Source: Marinihelvus fidelis
Lineage (GTDB): Bacteria; Pseudomonadota; Gammaproteobacteria; Xanthomonadales; SZUA-36
Assembly (NCBI RefSeq): GCF_008725655.1
Contig: NZ_VYXP01000004.1
Coordinates: forward strand, 51,346-115,345
DNA: 64,000 nt
Direction of reading: 5' to 3'
Part shown: positions 53,891 through 63,335 of the stretch, one piece after another
How the letters are laid out: each line of letters starts with the position of its first letter
How positions within the stretch are numbered: the stretch's first letter is position 1
Program-made: the position numbers and the translations under genes
The notes under the pieces: model-generated
What the model was told of the DNA's origin: nothing
The model's database searches: none
The model's input: the letters and a program-made list of their open reading frames with translations, nothing else

Positions 53891-54214
53891 ATGTCCATTT
53901 CACTGACGGATGCAGCGATTCACCGGGTACGCGAATTCATGGCGCGTGAAGGCGGCCGTGCGTTGCGCGTGGGCGTCAAGCGGACAGGGTGTTCGGGCTG
54001 GGCCTATGTCGTCGGGCTGGCGGAAACGATCGAGCCGGGTGACCACCAGTTTGAAGACGCCGGGATCACCATCGTGGTGGATGCCGAAAGCCTGCCGCTG
54101 GTTGACGGGTCGCGCATTGATTTCGTCATTGATGGGCTGAACCGCACGTTCAAGTTTGATAACCCCAACGCGACCGAGGAATGCGGTTGCGGTGAGAGTT
54201 TCACCATCCAGTAA
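53891..54214 (+). CDS. IscA/SufA-type iron-sulfur cluster assembly protein
   Basis: 107 residues with the A-type carrier motif: a first cysteine in RTGCSGWAY (near residue 34) and the C-terminal pair in EECGCGESF. It takes Fe-S clusters from the scaffold and inserts them into target proteins. There is no isc or suf operon nearby, so this is a lone copy, closest in pattern to IscA/SufA rather than ErpA; the exact paralogue is uncertain. The start is only weakly marked by a ribosome site. Confidence 0.9.
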   Translation: MSISLTDAAIHRVREFMAREGGRALRVGVKRTGCSGWAYVVGLAETIEPGDHQFEDAGITIVVDAESLPLVDGSRIDFVIDGLNRTFKFDNPNATEECGCGESFTIQ

Positions 54215-54221
54215 TTTCTGT

Positions 54222-54351
54222 TAGAATCCGCCGGCTTCGCGCGCCGGACCCGTTCCGTTGTGTGAAGAATCCTTGCTTCACCCGGGCGCCCGTCGGCCGG
54301 GGAGGCTCTGAAAGCCCATGAAAATGGGCCGATTATCCGAGAGGAATGACA
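54222..54351 (+). promoter_or_regulatory. rpsF operon promoter and leader (possible S6:S18 site)
   Basis: A -10 (TAGAAT, 54222-54227) lies about 125 bases before rpsF. The leader holds a hairpin GCCCAT-GAAA-ATGGGC (54314-54329) followed by CCG-containing sequence and the ribosome site GAGG. In many bacteria the rpsF-rpsR leader is bound by the S6:S18 complex for feedback control; the position and the CCG elements fit, but I cannot prove the structure by eye. Confidence 0.45.
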
Positions 54352-54825
54352 ATGCGACATTATGAAATCTGCTTTCTGGTTCATCCGGACCAGAGCGAGC
54401 AGGTTCCCGCCATGCTTGAGCGTTACCGGGGCCTGATCGAAGAAAACGGTGGTGTGATTCACCGCCTGGAAGACTGGGGACGCCGCCAGCTGGCTTTCTC
54501 CATCGCCAAGCTGCACAAGGCGCACTACGTTCTGATGAACATTGAGTGCAACGCCGACACCCTGGCCGAACTGGAAGGCGTGTTCCGCTTCAACGACGCG
54601 GTCCTGCGTCACCTGACCGTGCGCCGCCAGGACGCAATCGTTGACGAATCACCGATCCTGAAGGCCAAGGAAGAAAAAGACCGGGTGCAGAAGGAACGCG
54701 AAGATCGTCGTGGTGACAAGCCGTCATCCGATGACGACAACGATAACGACGACGTGAAGGCTGACGCCGACAAGTCGCCTGCAGCGGAAGAAGCTGCGGA
54801 AACCAACAGCGAGGAGGGTGCATAA
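54352..54825 (+). CDS. rpsF: 30S ribosomal protein S6
   Basis: 157 residues. The S6 domain occupies about residues 1-100 ([20 protein letters not shown], then [21 protein letters not shown]). The C-terminal 55 residues are a long Asp/Glu/Lys tail ([18 protein letters not shown]), longer than the acidic tail of E. coli S6 that RimK extends with glutamate. I chose the ATG at 54352 because GAGG lies 7 bases before it; an ATG at 54346 is too close to that site. Confidence 0.97.
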   Translation: MRHYEICFLVHPDQSEQVPAMLERYRGLIEENGGVIHRLEDWGRRQLAFSIAKLHKAHYVLMNIECNADTLAELEGVFRFNDAVLRHLTVRRQDAIVDESPILKAKEEKDRVQKEREDRRGDKPSSDDDNDNDDVKADADKSPAAEEAAETNSEEGA

Positions 54826-54826
54826 C

Positions 54827-55051
54827 ATGGCACGTCATTTCCGTCGCAGAAAATTCTGCAAGTTCACCGCTGAAGGCATTACCGAGATCGATTACAAGGA
54901 TCTCAACCTGCTGAAGCAGTACGTTGGCGAGTCCGGCAAGGTCGTTCCCAGCCGCATTACAGGCACCAAGGCGCGCTACCAGCGCCAGCTGGCCACCGCG
55001 GTGAAGCGCGCGCGCTTCCTGGGCCTGTTGCCGTACACCGACAACCACTGA
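54827..55051 (+). CDS. rpsR: 30S ribosomal protein S18
   Basis: 74 residues: [33 protein letters not shown] and the C-terminal [14 protein letters not shown] are diagnostic. It binds next to S6 on 16S rRNA. The ATG at 54827 follows GAGGAGG, which lies within the end of rpsF. Order rpsF-rpsR-rplI is standard. Confidence 0.98.
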   Translation: MARHFRRRKFCKFTAEGITEIDYKDLNLLKQYVGESGKVVPSRITGTKARYQRQLATAVKRARFLGLLPYTDNH

Positions 55052-55067
55052 TCGGGAGACGAAGGAC

Positions 55068-55517
55068 ATGAGACTGATTCTCCTCGAAAAGGTGATGAAC
55101 CTGGGCAACCTGGGGGACACCGTCGATGTGAAGTCCGGCTACGGCCGCAACTTCCTGGTGCCGCAGGGCAAGGCCGTACCGGCCACCAACGACAACGTGG
55201 CGATGTTCGAAGCCCGTCGCGCCGAGCTGGAAGCGGCTGCCAACGAGAAGCTGGCAGAAGCCGAAAAGCGCCGTGGCGGTATCGAGGAACTGGTGCTGGA
55301 AATGAGCGCCAACGCCAGCGACGAAGGCAAGCTGTTCGGTTCCATCGGCCCGCGTGAAATCGCGGTCGCCGCTACCGAAAAGGGTGTCGAGCTTGAGAAA
55401 GCGGAAGTGATCATGGGCGAAGGCCCGATCCGCGAAACCGGTGAGTACGACGTCCTGGTGCAGCTGCACGCCGACGTTGAGACCACCATCAAGGTGATCG
55501 TCACCTCCGAAGAATAA
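55068..55517 (+). CDS. rplI: 50S ribosomal protein L9
   Basis: 149 residues with the N-terminal RNA-binding domain ([30 protein letters not shown]), a long connecting helix (about 45-75) and the C-terminal domain ([12 protein letters not shown]). GGGAGACGAAGG lies before the ATG. It is the last of the three ribosomal genes before a strong hairpin and dnaB. Confidence 0.98.
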   Translation: MRLILLEKVMNLGNLGDTVDVKSGYGRNFLVPQGKAVPATNDNVAMFEARRAELEAAANEKLAEAEKRRGGIEELVLEMSANASDEGKLFGSIGPREIAVAATEKGVELEKAEVIMGEGPIRETGEYDVLVQLHADVETTIKVIVTSEE

Positions 55518-55527
55518 AAATTCTTCA

Positions 55528-55558
55528 AACACGGGTCCCGGCAACCGGGGCCCGTGTT
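55528..55558 (+). terminator. Strong hairpin between rplI and dnaB
   Basis: A 14-bp stem with one G-T pair (AACACGGGTCCCGG / CCGGGGCCCGTGTT, loop CAA) starts 10 bases after the rplI stop. A short weak T tract (ATTCTTC) follows. It may be a partial terminator that lowers dnaB expression relative to the ribosomal genes. The dnaB start is only 14 bases further on. Confidence 0.6.
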
Positions 55559-55571
55559 ATTCTTCGACCCG

Positions 55572-56954
55572 ATGTCCGACCCCCACCTGGCCACTGTCGA
55601 AAAACTCAAGGTACCCCCGCATTCCATCGAGGCGGAGCAGGCCGTTCTTGGCGGTATGCTGCTTTCTGAAAGGGGTTACGAAGAGGTTGCCGACCGTATC
55701 GGCGCGGCGGATTTCTACCGCGAAGACCACCGCCTGATCTTCCAGGCCATTACCGAACTGAACGACGACAACGAGCCGTGCGATGTGGTCACCGTCACCT
55801 CGTGGTTTGTCAGCAACGGCCATATCGACCGTATCGACGGTGGCCGTTATGTCCAGCAACTGGCGCTCGACACGCCCAGTGCCGCGAATATCCGCGCCTA
55901 CGCCGATATCGTTCGCGAAAAGAGCATTCTGCGCGCCCTGATCGACGTCGGCACGAAAATCACCGGCCAGGCGTTCTCTACCGAGGGCCGCAACAGCCAC
56001 GATCTGCTCGAAGAGGCCGAACGCGCGATTTTCGCAATCGCCGACAAGGGCCAGCGCTCCGGTGCCGGCTTTGTTTCGGTCAAGGACACCATCGACCACG
56101 CCTTCGAGCGGATTCAACAACTGGTTGAGCAACAGGGTGACATCACCGGCATTCCCACGGGCTTCAAGGATTTCGACATGAAGACGGCGGGGCTGCAGAA
56201 TTCCGACCTGTTGATCATTGCTGGCCGCCCGGCCATGGGCAAAACCACGTTCGCGATGAATATCGCCGAAAACGCCGCATTGAAGGGCGGTGTGCCCGTG
56301 GCGGTCTTCAGCATGGAAATGTCGTCGCTGCAGCTGGTCATGCGACTGTTCTCCTCGCTGGGCCAGATTGAGCAGGGGCGGCTTCGTACCGGCAAGCTGA
56401 ATGACACGGATTGGGCGAGCCTGACCTCGGCCATGACATTGCTGAAGAAAAGCAAGATCTTCATCGACGAAACCCCGGCGCTGTCGCCGTCGGAGCTCCG
56501 TGCACGGGCCAGGCGTCTGAAGCGCGAACACGACATCGGGCTGATCGTTGTCGACTACCTTCAGTTGATGCAGGTGCCCGATTCAAAGGAGAACCGGGCC
56601 ACGGAAATCGCCGAGATTTCACGGTCGCTGAAAGCCCTGGCCAAGGAACTGGATGTGCCCGTGCTGGCGCTGTCACAGCTCAACCGTGCGTTGGAGCAGC
56701 GCCCGAACAAGCGCCCGGTGATGGCCGACCTGCGTGAATCCGGTTCCATCGAGCAGGACGCCGACCTGATCATCTTCATCTACCGTGACGAGGTCTATAA
56801 CCAGGATTCACCGGACAAGGGCAAGGCCGAGATCATCATCGGCAAGCACCGAAACGGCGAAACCGGCACGGTCGAACTGGCGTTCCAGGGGCCCTGGTTG
56901 CGCTTTGTGAATATCCTGCCCGATTACTACCATCATCACGACGAACTGGGCTGA
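55572..56954 (+). CDS. dnaB: Replicative DNA helicase DnaB
   Basis: About 460 residues, a hexameric helicase. The N-terminal domain begins VPPHSIEAEQAVLGGMLL, the RecA-type domain has Walker A GRPAMGKTTFAMNIAEN and Walker B LIVVDYLQLM, and LSQLNRALEQRPNKRPVMADL with RESGSIEQDADLI is diagnostic. No intein is present. The ATG at 55572 has no obvious ribosome site; a GTG at 55554 inside the hairpin is the alternative. Confidence 0.97.
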   Translation: MSDPHLATVEKLKVPPHSIEAEQAVLGGMLLSERGYEEVADRIGAADFYREDHRLIFQAITELNDDNEPCDVVTVTSWFVSNGHIDRIDGGRYVQQLALDTPSAANIRAYADIVREKSILRALIDVGTKITGQAFSTEGRNSHDLLEEAERAIFAIADKGQRSGAGFVSVKDTIDHAFERIQQLVEQQGDITGIPTGFKDFDMKTAGLQNSDLLIIAGRPAMGKTTFAMNIAENAALKGGVPVAVFSMEMSSLQLVMRLFSSLGQIEQGRLRTGKLNDTDWASLTSAMTLLKKSKIFIDETPALSPSELRARARRLKREHDIGLIVVDYLQLMQVPDSKENRATEIAEISRSLKALAKELDVPVLALSQLNRALEQRPNKRPVMADLRESGSIEQDADLIIFIYRDEVYNQDSPDKGKAEIIIGKHRNGETGTVELAFQGPWLRFVNILPDYYHHHDELG

Positions 56955-56984
56955 TCGGGCTTCACTGCGTTCGCCGCGACCGGC

Positions 56985-57998
56985 TTACTCTGCGTCGGTC
57001 AATTCATACTTTCTCAGGTAACCCCGCAACTGGTGATAGGTCATGCCCAGGTGTTCGGCGGTCTGCTTCTGGTTGTAACGGCATGATGCCAGTGCCGACT
57101 TGATCAGCTCGATCTCGACGTCCTGGATATGCTGCTTGAAGTCATACGGCGTGTCGGGCGCTGTGGTTGCCGGGCCGGGTGAAGGCGCGGCTTCTTCGCC
57201 AGGGTTCGCATTCGGGCGCCACGGTGAGTCAAACGGATCGAACACGATGTCACGGACCGTTTCGGCATCACTGTCGGCACGGTAAACGGCGCGCTCGACC
57301 ACGTTTTTGAGTTCGCGGACATTGCCTGGCCAGTCGTAAGAGAGCAGGGCGTCACGGGCGGACTCGGAGAACCCCTGGAATAGCTCTCGCCCCAGGTCAC
57401 CGGCCATTTTCACGGCGAAATGCTCGGCCAGTGGCAGGATGTCCTCCGGTCGGGCGCGCAAAGGTGGCAGGGTGATGACGTCAAAGGCCAGGCGGTCGAG
57501 CAGGTCGGCGCGAAACCGCCCTTCGTCGACCAGCGATGGCAGGTCTTCGTGGGTCGCGCCGATGATACGGACATCGGTGCGTACCGTGTCATTGCCGCCA
57601 ACGCGCTCAAGTTCACCGTACTCGATCACGCGAAGCACCTTTTCCTGCACACGCGTTGACGTGGTTGCCAGCTCGTCCAGGAACAGGCTGCCCTGGTCGG
57701 CGAGTTCAAAGCGGCCCAGGCGGCGCTTGTTGGCGCCAGTAAACGACCCGGCTTCGTGGCCGAACAGCTCGGTTTCCAGCAGGGACTCGGCCAGCGCGGC
57801 GCAGTTCATCTTCACGAATGGCTGGTCCCAGCGGGCGGAGAGGTAGTGGATACGCGCGGCGATCAGTTCCTTGCCGGTACCGCGCTCGCCAATGACCAGG
57901 ACCGGCCGGTCCAGCGGCGCGACCCGTGAAACGTGCTCCAGTACTTCCAGGAAGCCGGCCGATTCGCCAATTAACGGTTGCTCCTTACGGTTTCGCAA
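56985..57998 (-). CDS. pspF: Sigma-54 activator PspF (phage shock)
   Basis: 337 residues with an AAA+ domain at the N-terminus, no receiver domain, and a C-terminal Fis-type helix-turn-helix (NQKQTAEHLGMTYHQLRGYL), exactly the PspF layout. The opening GESAGFLEVLEHVSRVAPLDRP, Walker A IGERGTGKELIA and the segment RVIEYGELERVGG match PspF closely. The sigma-54 contact loop reads GSFTGA instead of the usual GAFTGA. PspF is normally next to pspA, which holds it inactive, but no psp gene is in this window; radA is divergent. Confidence 0.9.
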   Translation of the reverse strand: MRNRKEQPLIGESAGFLEVLEHVSRVAPLDRPVLVIGERGTGKELIAARIHYLSARWDQPFVKMNCAALAESLLETELFGHEAGSFTGANKRRLGRFELADQGSLFLDELATTSTRVQEKVLRVIEYGELERVGGNDTVRTDVRIIGATHEDLPSLVDEGRFRADLLDRLAFDVITLPPLRARPEDILPLAEHFAVKMAGDLGRELFQGFSESARDALLSYDWPGNVRELKNVVERAVYRADSDAETVRDIVFDPFDSPWRPNANPGEEAAPSPGPATTAPDTPYDFKQHIQDVEIELIKSALASCRYNQKQTAEHLGMTYHQLRGYLRKYELTDAE

Positions 57999-58135
57999 GT
58001 GGGTATTCCCTCAGTTTTCGCCGGCTCATTGTAGGAAATGAACTGATTATTGTCGTGGGTCAGCGGTCATGGACGGATCGGGCTGGATGAGCGGCGCCCG
58101 AAGTGCTACAAACGCCCCTGCAGACAGGAGTCGAT

Positions 58136-59497
58136 ATGGCCAAGGCAAAAACCCGCTTCCAGTGTTCGGAATGCGGCAGCGTGCAATCCAAGTGGGTCGG
58201 GCAGTGCCCGGACTGCCAGGCATGGAACACCCTTTCCGAATCACGGCAGCCGGCGCCGTCAGAAGGGCGCGGCCGGTTGGGCTACGCCGGCTCGGGTGCG
58301 CGCGGCGTGGTTTCACTGGCCAGCGTCGTTGATACACCGGATGAGCGTCGCTCGACCGGGCTCGCGGAGCTCGACCGCGTGCTGGGTGGCGGGCTGGTTT
58401 CCGGGTCGGTGGTGCTGATTGGCGGCGACCCCGGCATCGGCAAGTCCACCTTGCTGCTGCAGGCGCTTGCGCATATTCGGGCCAGCGGGCCGTGCCTGTA
58501 CGTGACCGGCGAGGAATCGTTGCAGCAGATTGCCATGCGGTCGCGCCGCCTGGGCCTGGACGCGGGCGCGCTGGATTGCCAGACCGAGACCAGCGTCGAG
58601 CAGATCCTGGCCACCATCGCTGAACGTTCTCCCGGGCTGGTGGTGATTGACTCGATCCAGACATTGTTCTCCGAGCAGGTAGCCTCTGCGCCGGGCTCGG
58701 TCACACAGGTGCGTGAATGCGCGGCCGCGCTGGTTCGTTATGCCAAACAGCACCAGTGCACCATGCTGCTGGTGGGCCATGTCACCAAGGACGGCGCGCT
58801 GGCCGGCCCCAGGGTGCTGGAGCACATGGTCGATGCGGTGCTGTATTTCGAGTCCGACAGCGGCAGCCGTTACCGCGTCGTGCGTTCGGTCAAGAATCGC
58901 TTTGGCACGGTCAACGAGCTGGGGCTGTTTGCGATGACAGGAACAGGGCTGAAGCCGGTCAGCAACCCCTCGGCCATTTTCCTCAGCGGTGTCGAATCCA
59001 CCAGCGGCAGCGTGGTCACGGTCATTCGCGAGGGCACCCGGCCGCTGCTGCTGGAATTGCAGGCGCTGGTCGATACCAGCCACCTGGCCAACCCCAGGCG
59101 CGTGGCCCTGGGGCTCGATCACAACCGGCTGGCGATGTTGCTGGCCGTGCTGCACCGGCACGCCGGCATCTCGATGTCGGACCAGGATGTCTTTATCAAC
59201 GTGGTGGGCGGCATTCGCCTGTCGGAAACCAGTTGTGACCTGCCGGTGGCGCTGGCGGTCATGTCCAGTTTTCGCGACCGACCATTGCCGCAGCGCCAGG
59301 TCTGCTTCGGAGAAGTGGGGCTTGGCGGTGAAATCCGCCCCGTCTACAACGGCGAGGAACGCCTGAAAGAGGCGCAGACGCATGGCTTCAGCCGCGTGTT
59401 GCTACCCGCGGCGAACGCGCCCCGGCAGGTGCCCGAAGGCATGGAGGTGGTGGCGGTCAAGACACTGGGCGAGGCGCTGGAGCGCGCGTTCGACTGA
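58136..59497 (+). CDS. radA: DNA repair protein RadA
   Basis: About 453 residues. A C4 zinc finger (CSECGSVQSKWVGQCPDC) opens the protein; a RecA-like ATPase follows with Walker A GGDPGIGKSTLLLQ, the KNRFG motif (VKNRFGTVNELG) and a C-terminal Lon-like domain (about 290-453). RadA helps branch migration in recombination. The ATG at 58136 has CAGGAG five bases upstream; the open frame starts 11 codons earlier. Confidence 0.97.
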   Translation: MAKAKTRFQCSECGSVQSKWVGQCPDCQAWNTLSESRQPAPSEGRGRLGYAGSGARGVVSLASVVDTPDERRSTGLAELDRVLGGGLVSGSVVLIGGDPGIGKSTLLLQALAHIRASGPCLYVTGEESLQQIAMRSRRLGLDAGALDCQTETSVEQILATIAERSPGLVVIDSIQTLFSEQVASAPGSVTQVRECAAALVRYAKQHQCTMLLVGHVTKDGALAGPRVLEHMVDAVLYFESDSGSRYRVVRSVKNRFGTVNELGLFAMTGTGLKPVSNPSAIFLSGVESTSGSVVTVIREGTRPLLLELQALVDTSHLANPRRVALGLDHNRLAMLLAVLHRHAGISMSDQDVFINVVGGIRLSETSCDLPVALAVMSSFRDRPLPQRQVCFGEVGLGGEIRPVYNGEERLKEAQTHGFSRVLLPAANAPRQVPEGMEVVAVKTLGEALERAFD

Positions 59498-59501
59498 AAG
59501 G

Positions 59502-60329
59502 TCAGGCGGCCCAGTGCTCACCCAGCAGCACTTCCAGGACCAGTTTGCTGCCGAAATAGGCCAGCAAAAGTACGGCAACCCCGGCCAGCGTCAGGCGCAC
59601 GGCCATGCGACCGCGCCAGCCCCAGGCTCGGCGCCCCACAAGCAACAGGCCAAAGATAATCCACGCCACGACCGCCAGTATGGTCTTGTGCGCCAGGTGC
59701 TGGGCCAGCAGGTCATCAACAAACAACAGGCCGGTTGCCAGCGATACGGTGAGCAGTACGAAGCCGATCGCGATCAGCCTAAACAGCAAGGCTTCCAGGG
59801 TCTGCAGCGGGGGCAGGGCCCGGACCAGCCGGTTCAGGTGATGGTGGCGCAGGAAATGGTCGATGATGGCGATAAAGCCGGCGTAAACGCCGGCCAGGCC
59901 CAGCAGTCCAAAGGCCATGACGGAACTGAACACGTGCGCCGCGAGTGCCGGCGACGAGGCGTTCAGCAGGTTCGCCGGTGCCGGTACCGTGAGTTCAACC
60001 CCAAGCACGATCACGGCCAGCGGCAGGACTACCAGTCCGGCATCAAACAGCGGTGACCGGGTCAGCAGGGACAGCAGCAACAACACCACGCCTACCAGCG
60101 CACACAATGACATGACGTTGAGCAGGCTGACCGCCGCCTGGTCCGTCGGCAACCAGTGCGATGACTGCGCCAGCGCGTGGCACAGCGCGCCCAGGCTCGT
60201 CAGCACGATGGCCGGCGTTCGACGGGCGCCGTTGCTTTCGATGGCGGTTTCCGCCAGCAGGGACTTGTAGAGCATGAACACCGCGCCCAGGTAACAGACT
60301 ACGGCGCCCAGCAGCCAGGCTTGGTGCAT
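59502..60329 (-). CDS. CcsA/YpjD-type inner-membrane protein
   Basis: 275 residues with about eight hydrophobic helices, matching the cytochrome c assembly (CcsA/HemX/YpjD) family. Conserved histidines are visible in CHALAQSSHWL, ALAAHVFSSVMAFG, DHFLRHHHLN and LLAQHLAHKTILAVVAWI. YpjD is placed next to ffh in many gammaproteobacteria, as here, but its role is not established; a link to heme or cytochrome c handling is suspected. It is convergent with radA (4-base gap) and divergent from ffh. Confidence 0.9.
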   Translation of the reverse strand: MHQAWLLGAVVCYLGAVFMLYKSLLAETAIESNGARRTPAIVLTSLGALCHALAQSSHWLPTDQAAVSLLNVMSLCALVGVVLLLLSLLTRSPLFDAGLVVLPLAVIVLGVELTVPAPANLLNASSPALAAHVFSSVMAFGLLGLAGVYAGFIAIIDHFLRHHHLNRLVRALPPLQTLEALLFRLIAIGFVLLTVSLATGLLFVDDLLAQHLAHKTILAVVAWIIFGLLLVGRRAWGWRGRMAVRLTLAGVAVLLLAYFGSKLVLEVLLGEHWAA

Positions 60330-60395
60330 TGAATTCGTCGCTCACGACCAGGTGACGGTCGCTATAATAACCGACCCCGGCAAACGGAGCCCCGA

Positions 60396-61775
60396 ATGTT
60401 TAACAGCCTCACCGAACGCCTGTCCGGCGCGATGCAGGGTCTGCGCGGCAAAGGCCGCCTGACCGAAGACTCCATACGCGATGCCCTGCGAGAAGTGCGT
60501 GTTGCACTGCTCGAGGCGGATGTCGCGCTGCCGGTGGTCAAGGACTTCATTGCCCAGGTGCGCATGCGCGCGCTTGGCCAGGAAGTAACCAAGAGCCTGA
60601 CGCCGGGCCAGGCGCTGGTGAAGATCGTCAACGACGAACTGATCCGGGTCATGGGCGAGCAGAACGAGTCGCTGGACCTGAATGCCGCGGCGCCCGTGGT
60701 GGTCATGCTCGCCGGCCTGCAGGGCTCGGGCAAGACCACGACGACGGCCAAGCTGGCGAAACACCTTGCCGAGGCGCATGGAAAGAAGGTCATGGTGGTC
60801 AGTGCCGATGTCTACCGGCCGGCCGCCATTGCCCAGCTGGAAACCCTTGCGGGGCAGGTTGGGGCAATCTTCCAGCCCTCGGATGTCAGCCAGTCACCTG
60901 TGGATATCGCCAGCGGCGCGCTCGCCGAGGCGCGGCGCCAGTTCGCCGACGTGCTGCTGGTCGACACCGCGGGCCGGTTGCATGTCGACGCCGAGTTGAT
61001 GGACGAGGCGAAGGCGATTGCCGCGGCCGTCAATCCGCACGAGATCCTGTTTGTCGTCGATTCCATGACCGGCCAGGACGCCGCCAACACCGCGCGCGCC
61101 TTTGACGAGGCACTGGCGCTGACGGGCGTGGTGCTGACCAAGACGGATGGTGACGCGCGCGGCGGTGCGGCGCTATCGGTGCGCCAGGTCACCGGTAAGC
61201 CGATCAAGTTCATCGGCGCGGGCGAGAAGCCCGACGCACTGCAGCCGTTCTACCCGGACCGTATCGCCTCACGCATCCTGGGCATGGGTGATGTGCTGTC
61301 GCTGGTCGAAGAGGCCGAGCGTTCCGTCGACAAGGCCAAGGCCGAGAAACTGGCGAAGAAGATTCGCCGGGGCGCCGGATTCAGCCTGGAAGATTTCAAG
61401 TCACAGATCGAGCAGATGGACCAGATGGGCGGGGTCTCCGGCCTCATGGACAAGCTGCCGGGCATGGGCCAGATTCCCGACCAGGTCAAGAACAAGGTCA
61501 ACGACGGCGAAACACGGCGCATGGTGGCCATCATCAATTCGATGACACCCAAGGAGCGGGAGTTTCCTGACGTGATCAAGGGGTCGCGCAAGCGTCGCAT
61601 CGCCAACGGTTCCGGCACCACCATCCAGGACGTCAACAAGCTGCTGAAGCAGTTTGGCCAGATGCAGAAGATGATGAAAAAGTTTGGCAAGGGCGGCATG
61701 GGCAAGATGATGAAGCGCCTTGGCCAGTTGCAGAAAATGGGCGGCCCCGGCGGTTTCAACCCCAGGATGCGGTGA
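60396..61775 (+). CDS. ffh: Signal recognition particle protein Ffh
   Basis: 459 residues. The N domain, GTPase G domain (G1 GLQGSGKTTTTAKLA, DTAGRLHVD, TKTDGDARGG) and methionine-rich M domain (from about 300, with GSGTTIQDVNKLLKQF and MQKMMKKFGKGGMGKMMKRL) are in order. It binds 4.5S RNA and signal sequences for cotranslational targeting via FtsY. The -10-like TATAAT at 60363-60368 just upstream gives a likely promoter (GCTATAATAACC). The stop lies one base from the end of the convergent GNAT gene. Confidence 0.98.
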   Translation: MFNSLTERLSGAMQGLRGKGRLTEDSIRDALREVRVALLEADVALPVVKDFIAQVRMRALGQEVTKSLTPGQALVKIVNDELIRVMGEQNESLDLNAAAPVVVMLAGLQGSGKTTTTAKLAKHLAEAHGKKVMVVSADVYRPAAIAQLETLAGQVGAIFQPSDVSQSPVDIASGALAEARRQFADVLLVDTAGRLHVDAELMDEAKAIAAAVNPHEILFVVDSMTGQDAANTARAFDEALALTGVVLTKTDGDARGGAALSVRQVTGKPIKFIGAGEKPDALQPFYPDRIASRILGMGDVLSLVEEAERSVDKAKAEKLAKKIRRGAGFSLEDFKSQIEQMDQMGGVSGLMDKLPGMGQIPDQVKNKVNDGETRRMVAIINSMTPKEREFPDVIKGSRKRRIANGSGTTIQDVNKLLKQFGQMQKMMKKFGKGGMGKMMKRLGQLQKMGGPGGFNPRMR

Positions 61776-61776
61776 G

Positions 61777-62307
61777 TCAGCCTCCGCTGGCGTAGCGTTC
61801 CCGGCTGATCGCGTAGACCAGCCAGAATACGCCGTTGTCTTCGGCCATTTCTCGGAAGCGCATGCCAAGCTTCTGCAGGACGGTAATGGAAGGCAGGTTT
61901 TCGCGCATGGCCCAGCCGGTAATGGTGTCCAGGCCGAACTGGTCGAAACCGGCGCCGAGCGCTGCACGGGCCGCCTCGGTCGCGTAACCACTGTCCCAGA
62001 ATCGATGGGCAATCCGGTAAGCCAGGTCGACGTCGCCAAATTCCGGATGCCGACGCAAACCGCAAAACCCCATGAATTGCTCATCCGCCTTGCGGATAAC
62101 GGCCCAACGCCCGAAGCCGTGTCGCGCGTAGTGGTCATAATCCCGGATGAACTTGCGTGCCGCGGCGGGGCTGGGAAAGGGCGCGTCACCGGTATAGCGC
62201 ATCACATCGGAATCCGCGTTGAGCTGGTAGAGGTCGTCCGCATCCGCCTCGCGAAACTCGCGCAACACGAGTCTCGATGTGTGCAGTTCAAAGGCTGTTG
62301 CCGACAA
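61777..62307 (-). CDS. GNAT family N-acetyltransferase (RimJ/RimL type)
   Basis: About 176 residues from a TTG at 62307 with GGGAG about nine bases upstream. The RimJ/RimL pattern is visible: LHTSRLVLREFREADADDLY, FMGFCGLRRHPE, and the acetyl-CoA region DSGYATEAARAAL, then ENLPSITVLQKLGMRF. Substrate unknown. The frame opens at 62427 (an ATG), but that part lies over the rpsP promoter and is not family-like. It is convergent with ffh. Confidence 0.85.
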   Translation of the reverse strand: MSATAFELHTSRLVLREFREADADDLYQLNADSDVMRYTGDAPFPSPAAARKFIRDYDHYARHGFGRWAVIRKADEQFMGFCGLRRHPEFGDVDLAYRIAHRFWDSGYATEAARAALGAGFDQFGLDTITGWAMRENLPSITVLQKLGMRFREMAEDNGVFWLVYAISRERYASGG

Positions 62308-62560
62308 AAGTGACCGCTCCCGGGTGCGCGCGCGAAACGGAGAGATTAGCCAGCGCGGCCGGTCACGACAAGCCCCAGGGTTGGGACAGTAAAAAAAGCG
62401 CAACCCGTTGTTTTCTTTTAGGCGCAATGCGGTTACAATGCGCGGTTTCCTGAGTCCGGAACGGGACGGGTTGTCGTGTGCGGCCCGAAAATGTGAATCC
62501 CCTGAAGGGGGTGCCCGTAAACAGGGCTCGATTCAACGAGAACAGAAGGTCAATATCAGG
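62308..62560 (+). promoter_or_regulatory. rpsP operon promoter and leader
   Basis: A strong -10 (TACAAT, 62434-62439) lies near the middle of this 253-base gap, with a T-rich tract upstream (62408-62419) that could hold the -35, though none has ideal spacing. Transcription should begin near 62446, giving a leader of about 115 bases before rpsP. No known leader structure is recognised in it. Confidence 0.5.
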
Positions 62561-62818
62561 ATGGTTAAGATTCGTTTGTCGCGCTCCGGCGCCAAGAAGC
62601 GTCCGTTCTACAGCATTGTCGTGACGGACAGCCGCAACAAGCGTGACGGTCGTCGCATCGAGCGCATCGGCTTCTTCAACCCGGTCGCCCGCGGCCAGGA
62701 AGAGCGCCTGCGTCTCGACCTCGACCGCGTCGAGTACTGGACCGGTGTGGGCGCGCAGATGTCAGAGCGCGTCAACAAGCTGGTCGGCGAAGCGCGTACG
62801 GCCGCTACCGCTTCCTGA
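62561..62818 (+). CDS. rpsP: 30S ribosomal protein S16
   Basis: 85 residues beginning [22 protein letters not shown], with IGFFNPVA and [18 protein letters not shown], all typical of S16. It is the first gene of the rpsP-rimM-trmD operon (rplS would follow beyond the window). The ribosome site is weak (ATCAGG). Confidence 0.97.
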   Translation: MVKIRLSRSGAKKRPFYSIVVTDSRNKRDGRRIERIGFFNPVARGQEERLRLDLDRVEYWTGVGAQMSERVNKLVGEARTAATAS

Positions 62819-62826
62819 GCGCGCGC

Positions 62827-63327
62827 ATGGACACCGTGGCGCTGGGGTATGTCTCCGGTGTTTACGGGGTCAAGGGGCAGGTGAAGATTTTCAGCTTCAC
62901 CGACCCGCGCGAAGCCATTTTCGAGTACCAGCCGTGGTTGCTGGGTTCGGAAATGAAGGCGGTAGAAGTGACCGGCGGACGCCGGCAGGGCAAGACGTTG
63001 ATCGCGTCCTTGCCCGGGGTGGAAACCCCCGAACAGGCCCGCGAGTTTCTGCAGGCCGAGATTGCCGTCGCCAGGGCGCAGTTGCCCGAAGCAGGCGATG
63101 ATAGTTACTACTGGGCCGACCTGGTTGGCCTTGAAGTACTGACCACCGCGGGCGTGCCCCTTGGGCGCATCGCGCGGATGGTGGCTACCGGGGCAAATGA
63201 TGTCATGGTGGTGCGAGGTGAGCCTGATGGCAGGGAGCGGCTGGTGCCGTTCGTCGTCGGGCACTTTGTCACCCGGGTTGATCTTGCCGCGGGCGTCCTC
63301 GAGGTCGAGTGGGACCCGGAAGACTAG
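62827..63327 (+). CDS. rimM: Ribosome maturation factor RimM
   Basis: 166 residues with the N-terminal RimM domain ([20 protein letters not shown]) and the C-terminal PRC-barrel domain ([11 protein letters not shown], then [10 protein letters not shown] and [14 protein letters not shown]). It binds S19 in the 30S head during maturation. Order after rpsP (8-base gap) and before trmD (8-base gap) is standard. Confidence 0.96.
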   Translation: MDTVALGYVSGVYGVKGQVKIFSFTDPREAIFEYQPWLLGSEMKAVEVTGGRRQGKTLIASLPGVETPEQAREFLQAEIAVARAQLPEAGDDSYYWADLVGLEVLTTAGVPLGRIARMVATGANDVMVVRGEPDGRERLVPFVVGHFVTRVDLAAGVLEVEWDPED

Positions 63328-63335
63328 GCAATACG

